64,000 nucleotides of DNA, taken from contig JARFIW010001485.1 of NCBI GenBank assembly GCA_036346225.1, forward strand, positions 310,001-374,000, in the 5' to 3' direction. This stretch comes from Platerodrilus igneus (Eukaryota; Arthropoda; Insecta; Coleoptera; Lycidae). The position numbers and the translations under genes are program-made. A model generated the notes under the pieces. That model was not told the DNA's origin, searched no databases, and saw only the letters and a list, made by a program, of their open reading frames with translations. This document shows positions 58,601 to 64,000 of this stretch, one piece after another (the first letter of the stretch is position 1; each line of letters opens with the position of its first letter).

Positions 58601-59741
58601 CATCCAGGAACCACGAGGAATTTCATCAACCTGGAGGAGAAGTTAGTGTGTAATTGCAAGAATAAATTTGCTCAATTCAGATCAAATAAAACAATTTTTT
58701 TTTGTTCAATTCGGATTTTATATAAATTTATTATATATTATTGACAATCTTCCAACCAATTCTCATATACACCTATGGGGTAAAGTATTTAAGTCTAGAA
58801 AGTAACTAAATTTTATAAGATATTGAAAGAAACAAGCGGGTTTTATGTACTTGCACAGGCACAGGCACAAATAAATCTACATTTTTGGAACAAATTTGGA
58901 GTGATTTAGTATACTTTTACTTGAAAAATTAATTGTAGTCTAGAGAATTCATGTCCAAATTTTGAATATTTTTTAATATTAAACAACGTAATCCATAGCT
59001 AGTCATATGACGGCATGTCACTTATTCAACAGATCAACTGATCGAATATATAATGTTCTTAGCTCAGAAACTTAGAATTTTGCACAAAGGTTGAGTTATT
59101 TGTATTTCAATAACATGTAGGTTTTAAAGTGTTTTGAATTAAAATTTTTAATTATAATTCTTAATTAGTTTAACGTATCAATTCATATCTTTTCGTATAC
59201 TACAGAAAATAATTTTCTAAATTTTATTGTTTCAGTTCTACATCTGATTTTTCTTACCTAACCTCCCCATTTCCTGACGCAAGAGGACCTTCAAGAATAT
59301 AGTTGGCAATTGAAGCTTCAAAATGTGGAAGTTCATGTGTAATTTCAACAGCTGGTCTGGCAAGATTTATATCAATCCTAATGTGAGACAAGTATTGATG
59401 TGAAAAGTCTTTTACCAAAGCATCATGCAATTCACCAGAAATTCTGAAATGTACGAAAAAATTAAATCAAACATGTTAATTGTACAAGAAACTTACACTG
59501 GTTTGCTAAATTTATAATATTTTTCATAAATAGGATCTTTTTCTTTATAAGGTGCGATCAGCTCATTAAAGGTATCGTTTAGTAGTTCTTCAAATACACG
59601 TGCTTCAACGGTGACAATTTGCTGGGTCCCTGCAATAACAAGAAATATTTTTTGCCATGTGAAATTTTTTTACTTACCGTGATGTGGAACTCCTACTGCA
59701 GAAGCAGCCAATAAACCAACAATTGCGATAACCGTATTCAT
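25407..59741 (-). CDS. Secreted 190-aa protein, five exons, TE-filled introns
   Basis: Spliced minus-strand gene: exon 1 59678-59741, exon 2 59497-59629, exon 3 59258-59443, exon 4 30210-30309, exon 5 25407-25496. Lengths 64+133+186+100+90 give 573 nt (190 codons and TAG). Every intron is GT-AG (donors GTAAGT, GTAAGT, GTAAGA, GTAAGT) and all phases match. Residues 1-17 (MNTVIAIVGLLAASAVG) form a signal peptide. The body alternates hydrophobic and polar residues with NYILEGPLASGNGEV near 120, then FIVKGYKLEFVIRLDIF, and ends ITDYINELLEYFKK. This pattern faintly resembles insect secreted TULIP-type lipid binders (JHBP/takeout or group-7 allergen), a tentative inference. Alternative: exon 3 reads straight into TAA at 59254, giving a 128-aa protein, but the phase-perfect exons 4 and 5 favour the long model. 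Confidence 0.75.
25620..25980. repeat. Local direct and inverted repeats in intron 4 region
   Basis: A motif like aaaccgaaaataaaatttacatcagttg occurs twice in plus orientation (about 25634-25672 and 25862-25890). It recurs once inverted at about 25937-25965 (attgatgtagattttatttccggttt). It may be the remains of a small inverted-repeat element; no coding. Confidence 0.5.
26750..27470 (+). mobile_element. mariner transposon remnant
   Basis: Mariner transposase pieces in order: HFGLRKVCSML (about 26768), FKEDLNILCNNVTGYEMWCH (about 26868-26927), then an open 117-codon run (26911-27264) with VETMLTCCYYSKRVIYKQF, TINVVFYLHVWKDLLRDIHR and ALHNNVPSHR. The family form of the last block is LHDNAPSHR; here the catalytic Asp is Asn. 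Frame breaks occur near 26800-26910 and the N-terminal paired-like domain is not readable. It sits in intron 4 of the host gene, antisense to it. Confidence 0.85.
27076..29335 (+). repeat. Diverged 1.1-kb tandem duplication carrying mariner 3' part
   Basis: 27076-28185 and 28186-29335 are two head-to-tail copies, starting at tgtcgtgttttatcttcatg in both. Each holds the mariner C-terminal coding remnant and about 700 bp of downstream sequence. The second copy keeps a piece near 28985-29010 that is missing from the first. Small indels and substitutions throughout show that the duplication is old. Confidence 0.85.
29336..30209. other. Intron 4 sequence, nothing recognised
   Basis: AT-rich; no frame or repeat supported. 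Confidence 0.4.
30210..30309 (-). CDS. Host gene exon 4
   Basis: Acceptor TTTTGTTTTAG, donor GTAAGTATG, 100 nt. Joined to exon 3 (which ends ...GTTAG) it completes an AGC codon and encodes FIVKGYKLEFVIRLDIF and NIDDFEFRIDISFDGQ. The alternating beta-strand-like pattern continues that of exon 3. It ends in phase 0, matching exon 5. Confidence 0.7.
30310..32769. other. Intron 3 sequence with one hAT-like end
   Basis: AT-rich with no gene. At 31421 the sequence cagtggcgtattgagggtgggg looks like the terminal inverted repeat of a hAT element (family form CAGTGGCGTA...), but I found no matching inverted partner. TAACTCGC occurs at about 31097. Confidence 0.35.
32770..33013 (+). pseudogene. Internally deleted DDE transposon: HTH joined to C-terminus
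   Basis: The frame reads LAAAATGKSVTFIKRIRKEA, a helix-turn-helix typical of IS630/Tc1-like transposases. After about 25 residues it is followed by VDDKIEKLEFVV and an acidic tail ending DDETEESDSD and a stop, as in the C-terminus of such proteins. The catalytic core between them is missing. A frame shift or stop occurs in the middle. The related catalytic core lies about 1 kb downstream (33962-34810) as a separate fragment. Confidence 0.5.
33014..33961. other. Intron 3 sequence, unrecognised minus-strand frame
   Basis: On the minus strand, about 33700-33550, an uninterrupted stretch reads HETWRDVVGEYIKWDEEIR before a stop. It may be a TE-encoded DNA-binding fragment, but I do not recognise it. 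Otherwise AT-rich. Confidence 0.3.
33962..34810 (+). pseudogene. IS630/Tc1-like DDE transposase core remnant
   Basis: Starts with an open frame (33962-34225) containing YIQIKQEGLYQFVLFFDKTR and GSVSYTWKDS, matching the first catalytic-D block (family form YLDETW). A second block, VLRNASYHNTTEPRIPN, near 34425-34475 corresponds to the second catalytic D (VLDNASYH), here changed to Arg. ITEWLSKIKSHL follows, and a VVIKLAPLC piece near 34785 corresponds to the block before the last acidic residue. Several stops are present. Confidence 0.68.
34900..37270 (+). mobile_element. hAT transposon, ZMYM1/DUF4371-like transposase, degenerate
   Basis: Plus-strand pieces in family order. N-terminal acidic region (about 35105); TTF-type zinc finger GAFCKYCCIFSKSG (about 35404-35445); helical region IIANKKNIIPIIEAVILCGR (35640-35700). 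DUF4371 block TVLADETADISGVEQVSICV (about 35939-35998); RGQKYNGAAVMSCKLNGVQ (36138-36194); hAT C-terminal block NAANERSFSALKIIKTYL (about 37025-37080). It ends GLVDLLIHGEIKLTVSEVIE...LDLFY near 37265. Frame breaks at about 35330, 35800, 36057, 36356 and 36470 make it dead. Catalytic Asp in YDGA is Asn. No TIRs identified. Confidence 0.85.
37099..37153 (+). other. Probable 55-nt intron in hAT transposase
   Basis: GTATTTCAAC...ACATTTTCAG interrupts the conserved C-terminal block; removing it joins STSE to GPLNGLVDLLI in frame, matching the family's continuous protein. The size equals that of the host gene's short introns. Confidence 0.55.
37271..41339. other. Gene-free part of intron 3
   Basis: Contains a TA microsatellite at about 37645-37677. 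A 38.1-39.0 kb stretch is purine-rich on the plus strand. Short open stretches at 40302-40553 (plus) and 40550-40783 (minus) are not recognised. No gene supported. Confidence 0.4.
41340..42055 (+). pseudogene. MULE (FLYWCH-type) transposase fragment
   Basis: Translated pieces follow the insect MULE transposase. ALPAAQHLCELSIPNKYEM (about 41393-41449); VLDSDPDVYRILIFEFCRNL (about 41485-41545); LFFKIYTVIGKLYGGVPLI then YALLPNKQQLTY (41610-41695); CFCHLTHNIRKKMCEMELIG (about 41829-41888); VIPAFVFVPENDLSNAVEVL (41930-41988). The last open frame is 41863-42051. Frame shifts near 41490 and 41840 and stops show decay. The C-terminal part is missing here; a different MULE C-terminus is found in the duplicated block. 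Confidence 0.75.
42056..43328. other. Unrecognised sequence before the 8-kb duplication
   Basis: Two plus-strand open stretches (42202-42549, 115 aa, hydrophobic; 42677-42907, 76 aa) resemble no family I know. At 42552-42612 short imperfect repeats of a ttcaaatttaa type occur. The duplicated unit starts at 43329. Confidence 0.35.
44222..44228 (+). promoter_or_regulatory. TATA box of hAT element (unit A)
   Basis: TATAAAA within ggggtataaaaggctagc, about 180 nt upstream of the transposase ATG; the same site in unit B is at 52277-52283. Confidence 0.5.
44384..45429 (+). pseudogene. hAT transposase, GTF2IRD2/ZBED-like (unit A)
   Basis: N-terminal BED-like part: INSECRTFKTQCKFQYFVIE, LICNETIAVLKEYSIKRHYE, LRTEKFKALKHGLKSQQSLL. 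A stop at 44669-44671 follows, then continuation in other frames: VHLFKTVSLSANTVTRRIED, the first catalytic D region (STDVLDSQVLIFIRGVD), SITTDGGINMCGN (second D) and CIIHQQSLC. It ends with VVSFIRSTGLKHRQFYEFIK (45039-45317 frame) and KWLWKLEF. Homopolymer indels, for example near 44406 and 45309, shift the frame relative to unit B, where pieces are longer. Confidence 0.82.
47178..51189. other. Rest of unit A: no recognised gene, possible exons
   Basis: GC-rich patch 47430-47600. A minus-strand exon-like block 47847-47970 (acceptor TTACAG, donor GTAAGC, 124 nt, containing VPHHEVLSTKVLPAYMG). A short decayed plus-strand frame near 49230-49345 (FYAMHIAQIERPFYND and a stop after FTFDRDN). A plus-strand exon candidate at 49933-50077. 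None belongs to a family I recognise. Confidence 0.35.
49933..50077 (+). other. Exon-like open block, plus strand (unit A)
   Basis: Acceptor TTTGTTTTATTTAG, donor GTAAGTGTT, and 145 nt open in one frame containing YALIINKTLFYQEADQIRNH, then LENSFKGSSINHTSVGTHYL. The copy in unit B is 57995-58139. Product unknown; it is antisense to the host gene and may be a fragment of an unidentified gene or element. Confidence 0.35.
51194..51379 (-). CDS. Duplicated exon 3 of host gene (exon 3')
   Basis: Base-for-base copy of 59258-59443, created by the tandem duplication, with its donor intact (GTAAGAAAA). The upstream sequence changes at the duplication junction to TAATAACGCATTTCAG but still gives a plausible acceptor. 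Since the exon is phase-symmetric and 186 nt long, including both copies would insert 62 residues without shifting the frame. Whether the transcript uses one or both copies cannot be told from DNA. Confidence 0.55.
51942..54864 (+). mobile_element. hAT element (GTF2IRD2/ZBED-like), unit B
   Basis: Duplicate of the unit A element with the same terminal inverted repeats and the same 8-bp flanks (51934-51941 and 54865-54872). It was copied as part of the 8-kb block, not inserted independently, since flanks and surrounding MULE are also copied. Confidence 0.8.
52456..53487 (+). pseudogene. hAT transposase, GTF2IRD2/ZBED-like (unit B)
   Basis: The ATG at 52456 gives MEKKRKINSECRTFKTQ, which matches the family N-terminus better than unit A. 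The first frame stops at 52726-52728. A later 129-codon frame (53098-53487) keeps VVSFIRSTGLKHRQFYEFIK, then LPSYYTAVRRFSCGKVLQRF and WLWKLEFNLKF in one piece, where unit A is frameshifted by an extra T. The middle, with STDV and TTDGG, still needs frame changes, and the C-terminal dimerisation region is absent. Confidence 0.82.
55237..59253. other. Rest of unit B: no recognised gene, possible exons
   Basis: Same content as 47178-51189: GC-rich patch 55490-55660, minus exon-like block 55907-56030, decayed plus frame near 57290-57405, exon-like block 57995-58139. Confidence 0.35.
57995..58139 (+). other. Exon-like open block, plus strand (unit B)
   Basis: Duplicate of 49933-50077 with the same splice signals. 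In unit B a missing T before the acceptor joins it to a longer open stretch (57958-58143), but that stretch starts in presumed intron. Confidence 0.35.
59258..59443 (-). CDS. Host gene exon 3
   Basis: Acceptor ATTTCAG and donor GTAAGAAAA. It encodes ISGELHDALVKDFSHQYLSH, then RIDINLARPAVEITHELPHF and an NYILEGPLASGNGEV end. The 186-nt length is a multiple of three and both ends have the same phase. An identical second copy lies at 51194-51379 because the breakpoint of the 8-kb duplication falls just outside this exon's acceptor. Confidence 0.75.
59497..59629 (-). CDS. Host gene exon 2
   Basis: Acceptor TTATTGCAG and donor GTAAGTTTC. The frame is fully open and encodes an acidic helical segment with RVFEELLNDTFNELIAPYKE and DPIYEKYYKFSKP. 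Introns on either side are 48 and 53 nt. Confidence 0.75.
59678..59741 (-). CDS. Host gene exon 1 (start codon, signal peptide)
   Basis: ATG at 59741-59739, preceded by AAAATTGCAAA on the minus strand. It encodes a hydrophobic signal peptide ending around AVG-VPHH and is followed by donor GTAAGTAAA. A 5' UTR intron (59753-59804: GTACGT...TTTCCAG) probably precedes it. Confidence 0.75.
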
Positions 59742-59752
59742 TTTGCAATTTT

Positions 59753-59804
59753 CTGGAAACAAAGCAATTCAGATCTTTTTTCTATTTTCTGTTATGTTAC
59801 GTAC
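59753..59804 (-). other. Probable 5' UTR intron of host gene
   Basis: On the minus strand CTTCGCAG is followed by donor GTACGT, and TTTGTTTCCAG ends 11 nt before the ATG. The 52-nt length matches the gene's other short introns. The first exon would lie at about 59805-59900. Confidence 0.5.
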
Positions 59805-59904
59805 CTGCGAAGTAGCCAAAACGTATCTGGCAATTATTATTACCAAAATTCAATATATTCAGTTTAAAACAATGTTGATACAGTGATCTTTATTCTGCAC
59901 TTGA

Positions 59905-60722
59905 ACATTGTAAAGCGCGCAATAGACTTTTGCTCCTTAGATTTTTGGATTATCTACTTACTATTAGCCAATAAAATTAGCGTTTGCTAAAGATACCTGA
60001 ATTTTTGGTTAGGACGATTTTAAACCTTCTAAACCCGCTCTTAACCTCAAATAAAGTAGCAGACGTCTGCACTTTACCATTCTCCAAAAAACTTGGTTGG
60101 AATACGTCTATGTAAGAAACATATTATCCTCGTTTCTTGAGCTCATACGGCTAATTCTGACACTTGCTAATAAGCGGAATCCTGAATGAGTAAGAAGTAT
60201 AATTATTCAATGACGCTAATAAAAACGAATTGCAGAAAAACGTAATGGAATGCAAATATCTCAAACTTTAAGTTTAATTTTTATTATTTGAGTTTTCGAC
60301 TCGGTTAGGTAACTTCGATAAGTTTTAATCGTACAGGAAACCTTATCGCAAATGACTGATAAAATAATCTCCTAACTACATACTTCGACTACCTGCCTGC
60401 ATTAATGTGCAATCTTAAATAAAAAATTAAGAGTATGATTAAATTTCGCCGCACCTGAAGATGTCTTAAAAGGACAATGTTAGTCAGAAATAAAAAAGTG
60501 TGAATAACTAAAAAATTGTGCAAGAAGACGTAGAAACCATGAACGAGGTTGAATATCGTTTAATATGAATATATTGTTGCGAGCTACTATTAGGCAACCC
60601 GTCCAACACATCAGCGTCGTAAGCACTGTATATTCTCCAGGGACCGAGAATTTTCTGGCAATTACTGGAGGATGAATCATCCTTTTTAATTCAGGATATA
60701 TATATATAAGACCGCTAATAAA
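59905..60722. other. Upstream region of host gene, nothing certain
   Basis: On the minus strand a CCAAT-like ATTGGCTAAT sits near 59968-59977, but no clear TATA box. The short minus frame at 60480-60680 is not recognised. Otherwise AT-rich. Confidence 0.35.
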
Positions 60723-61109
60723 TGTAAGAGTTAGTCTATGTCAGAATGTCAAATATAAATTATATCGTGTAAAGTTAAATAGTTGAGCTTTTGGAAGTCC
60801 AAGAGTATACATAAATGTTATATTATGTGTCTAATGTACATGCAGCTTGTAGAATACATAAATAGACAAAAGTGTAATAAATAAATAGTTGTGTTAGTGT
60901 TGTTAATGGACCTATGTTTAAGAAGTTAGTTTAAGAAGATATTAGTGCTTGTAAATTCATTAGTGTGATAGTGCTTCATTGTTAATTTGAGTGAAAACAT
61001 CTATAAATAAGGCATATACTGTTAATTAAACTTGTGAACAGTGAGTAATAAAGACTCTTGTTATTACTTGTTTTAAATTAGTGAAACGCGGTAGTAGTAG
61101 CCCGCTACA
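60723..61109 (+). repeat. 5' LTR
   Basis: Starts TGTAAGAGTTAG and ends CCGCTACA (TG...CA, 387 bp). It holds a TATA-like ctataaataagg at about 61001 and a poly(A) signal AATAAAG at about 61047, placed as expected for U3-R-U5. No second LTR lies in the window. Confidence 0.65.
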
Positions 61110-61110
61110 C

Positions 61111-61128
61111 TGGTGTCAGGCCTGTGTG
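61111..61128 (+). other. Putative primer binding site
   Basis: tggtgtcaggcctgtgtg begins one base after the LTR's CA end. TGGTGTCAG is a frequent start of gypsy primer sites in insects; the tRNA is not identified. Confidence 0.5.
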
Positions 61129-61187
61129 GGGTATGTAGTAATTAATTTAAAAAGAAAAACACACAAGTCTAAAGACATTTAAGTAGT

Positions 61188-62465
61188 TTGTATATGCCTG
61201 TAACAAAAAGCCAAAGTAAAATGGACGCAGAAACTTTAATGAATTTTCTTAAGGATTTTAAATCTGGTACGGAAGAGAGGTCGGCTAAACTAGAAGTGAC
61301 ACTTAGTGAAAGTGTTGAGAAAATGGAGGAGAGGTCGGCTAAACTAGAAGTGACACTTAGTGAAAGTGCTGAGAAAATGGAGGAGAAGTCGGCTAAACTG
61401 GAAGTGACACTAAATGAAAACATAGTGAGGTCAGTTGAACTGGAATCAAACCTTACAGAAAGGTTAAGTGAAAATGCTAAGAATATGGATAAAAGGTTTA
61501 GTGAAAATGCTGAGAAAATGGAAAGGTTAAGTGAAAATGCTGCCAAAATGAAAGAAAAGTTGAATGAAAGTACAACCACGTTAGAACAAAGATTAATGAA
61601 AAACTCCATTGCATTGAAAGGAGATTTTATTGAACAGGTAAAAACAGTTGAGCAAAAGCTGGACAGTAAATTGGTAAAAATGGAAGAAGAAGTAATGAGG
61701 CTGCAAGAACAAGTGATTTCACTAACAACGCGGCCACTTAAATTAGCAAACCAGGTTGTAAATCAGAACATTCCAGAAATAAAAAGCATGATAGCAAGCG
61801 AGTCAATACCGTCAAAATTTAAAGTGAAACCATCCACATTCGATGGTAAAACACCTTGTCCTACATATTTGAAAAAATTTGAAGCTGCTGCAATAGCCAA
61901 CGGTTGGTGCAACAAAGAGAAGCCTATCTCTCTAATAGTGGCCCTACAGGAGGAAGCCCTTAACATCTTACAAACGATTCCCGATCACCAGCAGAATGAT
62001 TACGGCCTCTTAACATCGAAACTTGAGATGAGATATGGAGACGCTCATCTTCAACAGGTTTACCATGCACTAGTTAAGGACCGTTTCCAAAAGACAAATG
62101 AAAGCCTGCAAGAATTCGAATCTGACATTGCCAGATTAGTTAGATTGGCATACCCAACGGCACCAGATAGTTTTCTCGAACAACTGGCTGTTCAAACATT
62201 TGTGGATGGCATTAAAGACAGCGAAATACAGCAAGCGCTAATATTAGCACGGTCAAAAATGTTACATGACGCACTGGCTCATGCGCTTAAATTTGAAGCA
62301 GCTAAGCAGACGTCACAGAGGATGAGTCACAAAGTTCGGTCTGCCTTAGAAGAACCTGAGCAATCGCAGAACAACATAGAAGAAATAATCAACCGTGTGT
62401 TTGAAAAGCAAAAGGCGGAAAGGCTGGAAAGACAACAACCGCGGAGATGGGGTTTGCGATGCTGA
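61188..62465 (+). CDS. gag polyprotein of Ty3/gypsy element
   Basis: An intact 425-codon frame; a second Met (61194) is an alternative start. Residues about 10-200 form a long charged coiled coil with nearly three 18-residue repeats (SAKLEVTLSES core; 54-bp units at 61272, 61326 and 61380). Then comes the capsid-like core: FKVKPSTFDGKTPCPTYLKK, FEAAAIANGWCNKEKPISLI, LLTSKLEMRYGDAHLQQVYH and LARLVRLAYP-type helices typical of gypsy/Mag gags. The C-terminus is basic (RLERQQPRRWG). The frame stops at TGA inside the first step of a CCHC zinc knuckle (C-stop-NCGKVGHIQRRC), so the nucleocapsid is cut off; TGG to TGA is the simplest cause. Confidence 0.85.
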   Translation: MYMPVTKSQSKMDAETLMNFLKDFKSGTEERSAKLEVTLSESVEKMEERSAKLEVTLSESAEKMEEKSAKLEVTLNENIVRSVELESNLTERLSENAKNMDKRFSENAEKMERLSENAAKMKEKLNESTTTLEQRLMKNSIALKGDFIEQVKTVEQKLDSKLVKMEEEVMRLQEQVISLTTRPLKLANQVVNQNIPEIKSMIASESIPSKFKVKPSTFDGKTPCPTYLKKFEAAAIANGWCNKEKPISLIVALQEEALNILQTIPDHQQNDYGLLTSKLEMRYGDAHLQQVYHALVKDRFQKTNESLQEFESDIARLVRLAYPTAPDSFLEQLAVQTFVDGIKDSEIQQALILARSKMLHDALAHALKFEAAKQTSQRMSHKVRSALEEPEQSQNNIEEIINRVFEKQKAERLERQQPRRWGLRC

Positions 62466-62469
62466 AACT

Positions 62470-63320
62470 GCGGTAAAGTTGGTCATATACAGAGACGCTG
62501 TACTCAACCAAAAAAACCGGTTGAGCAGCAGGAAAACTAGAACAAGTCGACGTAAGGGGGCGAACGTTGACAGCACAACGTAGTGCCCCGGAGATTATCA
62601 TCCGTGCTGCATCGTCGATGGGAAGTCTGGACAGAATCTATATTGATGGTAGAATTAATGGTAGGGCTGTCCGATTACTCGTGGATACAGGAGCGACAAG
62701 AACTATTGTGAGACCAGATTTGTGGTGAGAAAGTTTCTACTCACGGAGAGACTGCTGTAACGTTGGGAAATGGAGACAAACTAATTAATCATCGAGTGTT
62801 GGTAGCTAAAATCACAGAAGAAGTGATCTTGGGAATGGATCTCATGAGAGAATATGGGTTTCATGTGAACATGAAAGAAGATGTGCTACGGATAGATGAC
62901 GATGAGATTCCATTTCATGGGACGAGTAACCAGACGATGTAAGTTCGACTGATTTGTGATATGAAAATACCCGAGAAGGCGGAAATGATAGTAATGGGAC
63001 GCCCGGATGGTACGCTCCAGGAAGGACAAATATGCATGATGGAAGCAACTGAATTGGAAATGGGTTAGAAGGGATTACTGATTGCAAGAACGCTGGTAAA
63101 GTTTTGAAATATGATACCAGTAAGAGTGCCGATCATTAATCCGCATACGATGACGCTTCATACCATATGACAGTAGGGATTTTCATCTAAGACGATAATA
63201 AAAATTAATTTAGAAATCATCTTTCGGTTATTTCACCGCTCCGACTTATCTTGACTAATTTAGAATCCACGATTGAAAAGTTGATCAAAGAAGAGCAGCC
63301 GCAATCTTCTCATTTGTAAC
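62470..63320 (+). pseudogene. Zinc knuckle tail, aspartic protease and pol linker
   Basis: After the knuckle, the frame RIYIDGRINGRAVRLLVDTG followed by ATRTIVRPDLW carries the retropepsin active site DTGAT near 62680-62695. VTLGNGDKLINHRVLVAKI and EVILGMDLMREYGFHV give the flap and the C-terminal LGMD block (about 62760-62865). Linker pieces (EAEMIVMGRPDGTLQEG, then IEKLIKEEQPQ near 63270) follow, with stops near 62727, 62940 and 63066. Pol ends before RT. The protease active-site residues themselves are intact. Confidence 0.78.
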
Positions 63321-64000
63321 GATTTTATTTTCTGGCAATATTTTTACAAATATCTAATTTATTTAATTCATTAATAGTCAACTTAAATATAATAACGCTA
63401 CACAATCTACGTGATAAATATTATATATTGTTGAATACATTATAAGCTTTCGATTTGAGAGTATAAAATTTTTAATTAAGCGGTGACAGAAAATGTCATT
63501 TGTTAGTGTCACTATAAGAGCTCCCTCCTTTTGATGATTGTAAAATCATAACTGTTGTCAGACGGCAGCATACACCAATAAATCACTTCCAACTGAGCTG
63601 TCGTTAGAGGAAGTCAATTGTTCTTTAAATCAAGGAACATGGCGTTGTTGCAGACCACGTGTTAGAAGCACCAAAAGATTAAAGTCGTTTTCAAGATGAA
63701 ATCGTCTCGGCGAAGCTCATTTTATGTCCACGCTTGGCAGGTATTAGTTCGCATAAGACGAGACGTTAAATTGTTTTAAATGGCTTTAGGATAACAGTAA
63801 GTATTACTGAGTTTAAAGCCTTATTAATTTAATACTTGCAGTGCAGCTTACTTAATTTTAAGAAATATATAAAATTTATTTAGTAATCAATGGAAAATTT
63901 ACTGGCAACTATTTGAAATTTGACTTTATGTGGAAATCAGTTTGGCGTGTTTCAATTGTTTGATGTGGACGCACGTGATGTCTTGTTGGATTTTCAGTAT
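63317..64000. other. Possible unrelated LTR; otherwise unrecognised
   Basis: TGTAACGATT at 63316 interrupts the gypsy linker. Downstream are a TATA-like ctataagagctccc near 63511, an accaataaatc polyadenylation-like site near 63573, and ggaaca followed by tggcgttgttgcag near 63640, which could be an LTR end and primer site. No repeat partner or internal coding is visible, so this is only a suggestion. The rest is unrecognised. Confidence 0.25.

Larger units (their letters stand above)
43329..59451. repeat. 8.06-kb tandem duplication, two units
   Basis: Unit A 43329-51385 and unit B 51386-59451 are head-to-tail and nearly identical throughout (offset 8057-8062). Both start tgcgttattactgttaaat. 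Unit A ends ...attctgaaatg against the start of B, and unit B ends at the same ...attctgaaatg followed by unique sequence. Differences are sparse; many are homopolymer-length changes, with a few substitutions. Each unit holds a MULE C-terminus with an inserted hAT, possible exons, and a copy of host exon 3. Confidence 0.95.
60723..63320 (+). mobile_element. Ty3/gypsy retrotransposon: LTR, gag, protease; rest lost
   Basis: In order: 5' LTR (60723-61109), primer site, leader, gag (61188-62465), zinc knuckle, protease (about 62625-62930) and the linker toward RT (to about 63310). RT, RNase H and integrase are absent, and the sequence after 63320 is different. The gag frame is intact, but the knuckle and protease carry stops. 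The gene order and DTGAT protease point to a gypsy/Mag-like element. Confidence 0.82.

Noticed and set aside
58560..58630. Minus-strand acceptor-like TCCTCCAG followed by a short frame, as a possible exon 4
   Set aside because: The peptide ends after about 20 residues and does not continue the host protein's pattern; the exon at 30210-30309 fits phase and pattern far better.
59254..59257. In-frame TAA directly after exon 3 with AATAAA at 59223-59228, giving a complete 128-aa gene
   Set aside because: Not excluded, but the same bases form a GTAAGA donor and two distant exons continue the frame exactly; kept as the alternative model.
61169..61609. Minus-strand 146-codon frame rich in Ser/Leu/Phe
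   Set aside because: Antisense shadow of the repetitive coiled-coil part of gag.

Overview
This is AT-rich animal nuclear DNA, most likely from an insect; the very short introns (48-55 nt) would suit a beetle. Support for this comes from the mobile elements (RTE-like and Jockey LINEs, Penelope-like elements, mariner, hAT, MULE, Ty3/gypsy, tRNA-type SINEs), microsatellites, and canonical GT-AG introns with AATAAA signals. I see no bacterial operons, rRNA or CRISPR. Almost all recognisable reading frames belong to decayed transposable elements (TEs).

The main result is one host gene that no single long reading frame reveals. On the minus strand, five short phase-compatible exons run from an ATG at 59741 to a stop at 25407-25409 (exons 59678-59741, 59497-59629, 59258-59443, 30210-30309, 25407-25496). 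They encode a 190-residue protein with a signal peptide, and an AATAAA lies at 25308-25313. Introns 3 (about 29 kb) and 4 (about 4.7 kb) are packed with TEs. Within intron 3 an 8.06-kb block is tandemly duplicated (43329-51385 and 51386-59451). The duplication carries a second, identical, frame-preserving copy of exon 3 (51194-51379).

Layout: 1-3139 minus-strand Ty3/gypsy element cut by the window edge; 4240-8430 RTE-like LINE plus further 3' ends and a SINE insertion; 9339-9485 and 15671-16005 two copies of a tRNA-type SINE; 11700-12433 gypsy integrase remnant; 12700-14075 Jockey LINE; 17041-18856 Penelope-like element with inverted terminal arms; 20518-20564 hammerhead ribozyme; 25308-59900 the host gene. 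Inside its introns lie a mariner remnant with a 1.1-kb tandem duplication (26750-29335), an IS630/Tc1-like remnant (32770-34810), a ZMYM1-like hAT (34900-37270), a MULE fragment (41340-42055), and the 8-kb duplication, each unit holding a GTF2IRD2/ZBED-like hAT inserted into a second MULE. At 60723-63320, just upstream of the gene, is a Ty3/gypsy element with LTR, primer site, gag and protease but no RT.

The TE proteins are nearly all broken by stops or frameshifts, so most elements here are fossils. The most intact frames are the 425-aa gag, the Penelope RT/GIY-YIG frame, and the hAT pieces in duplication unit B.
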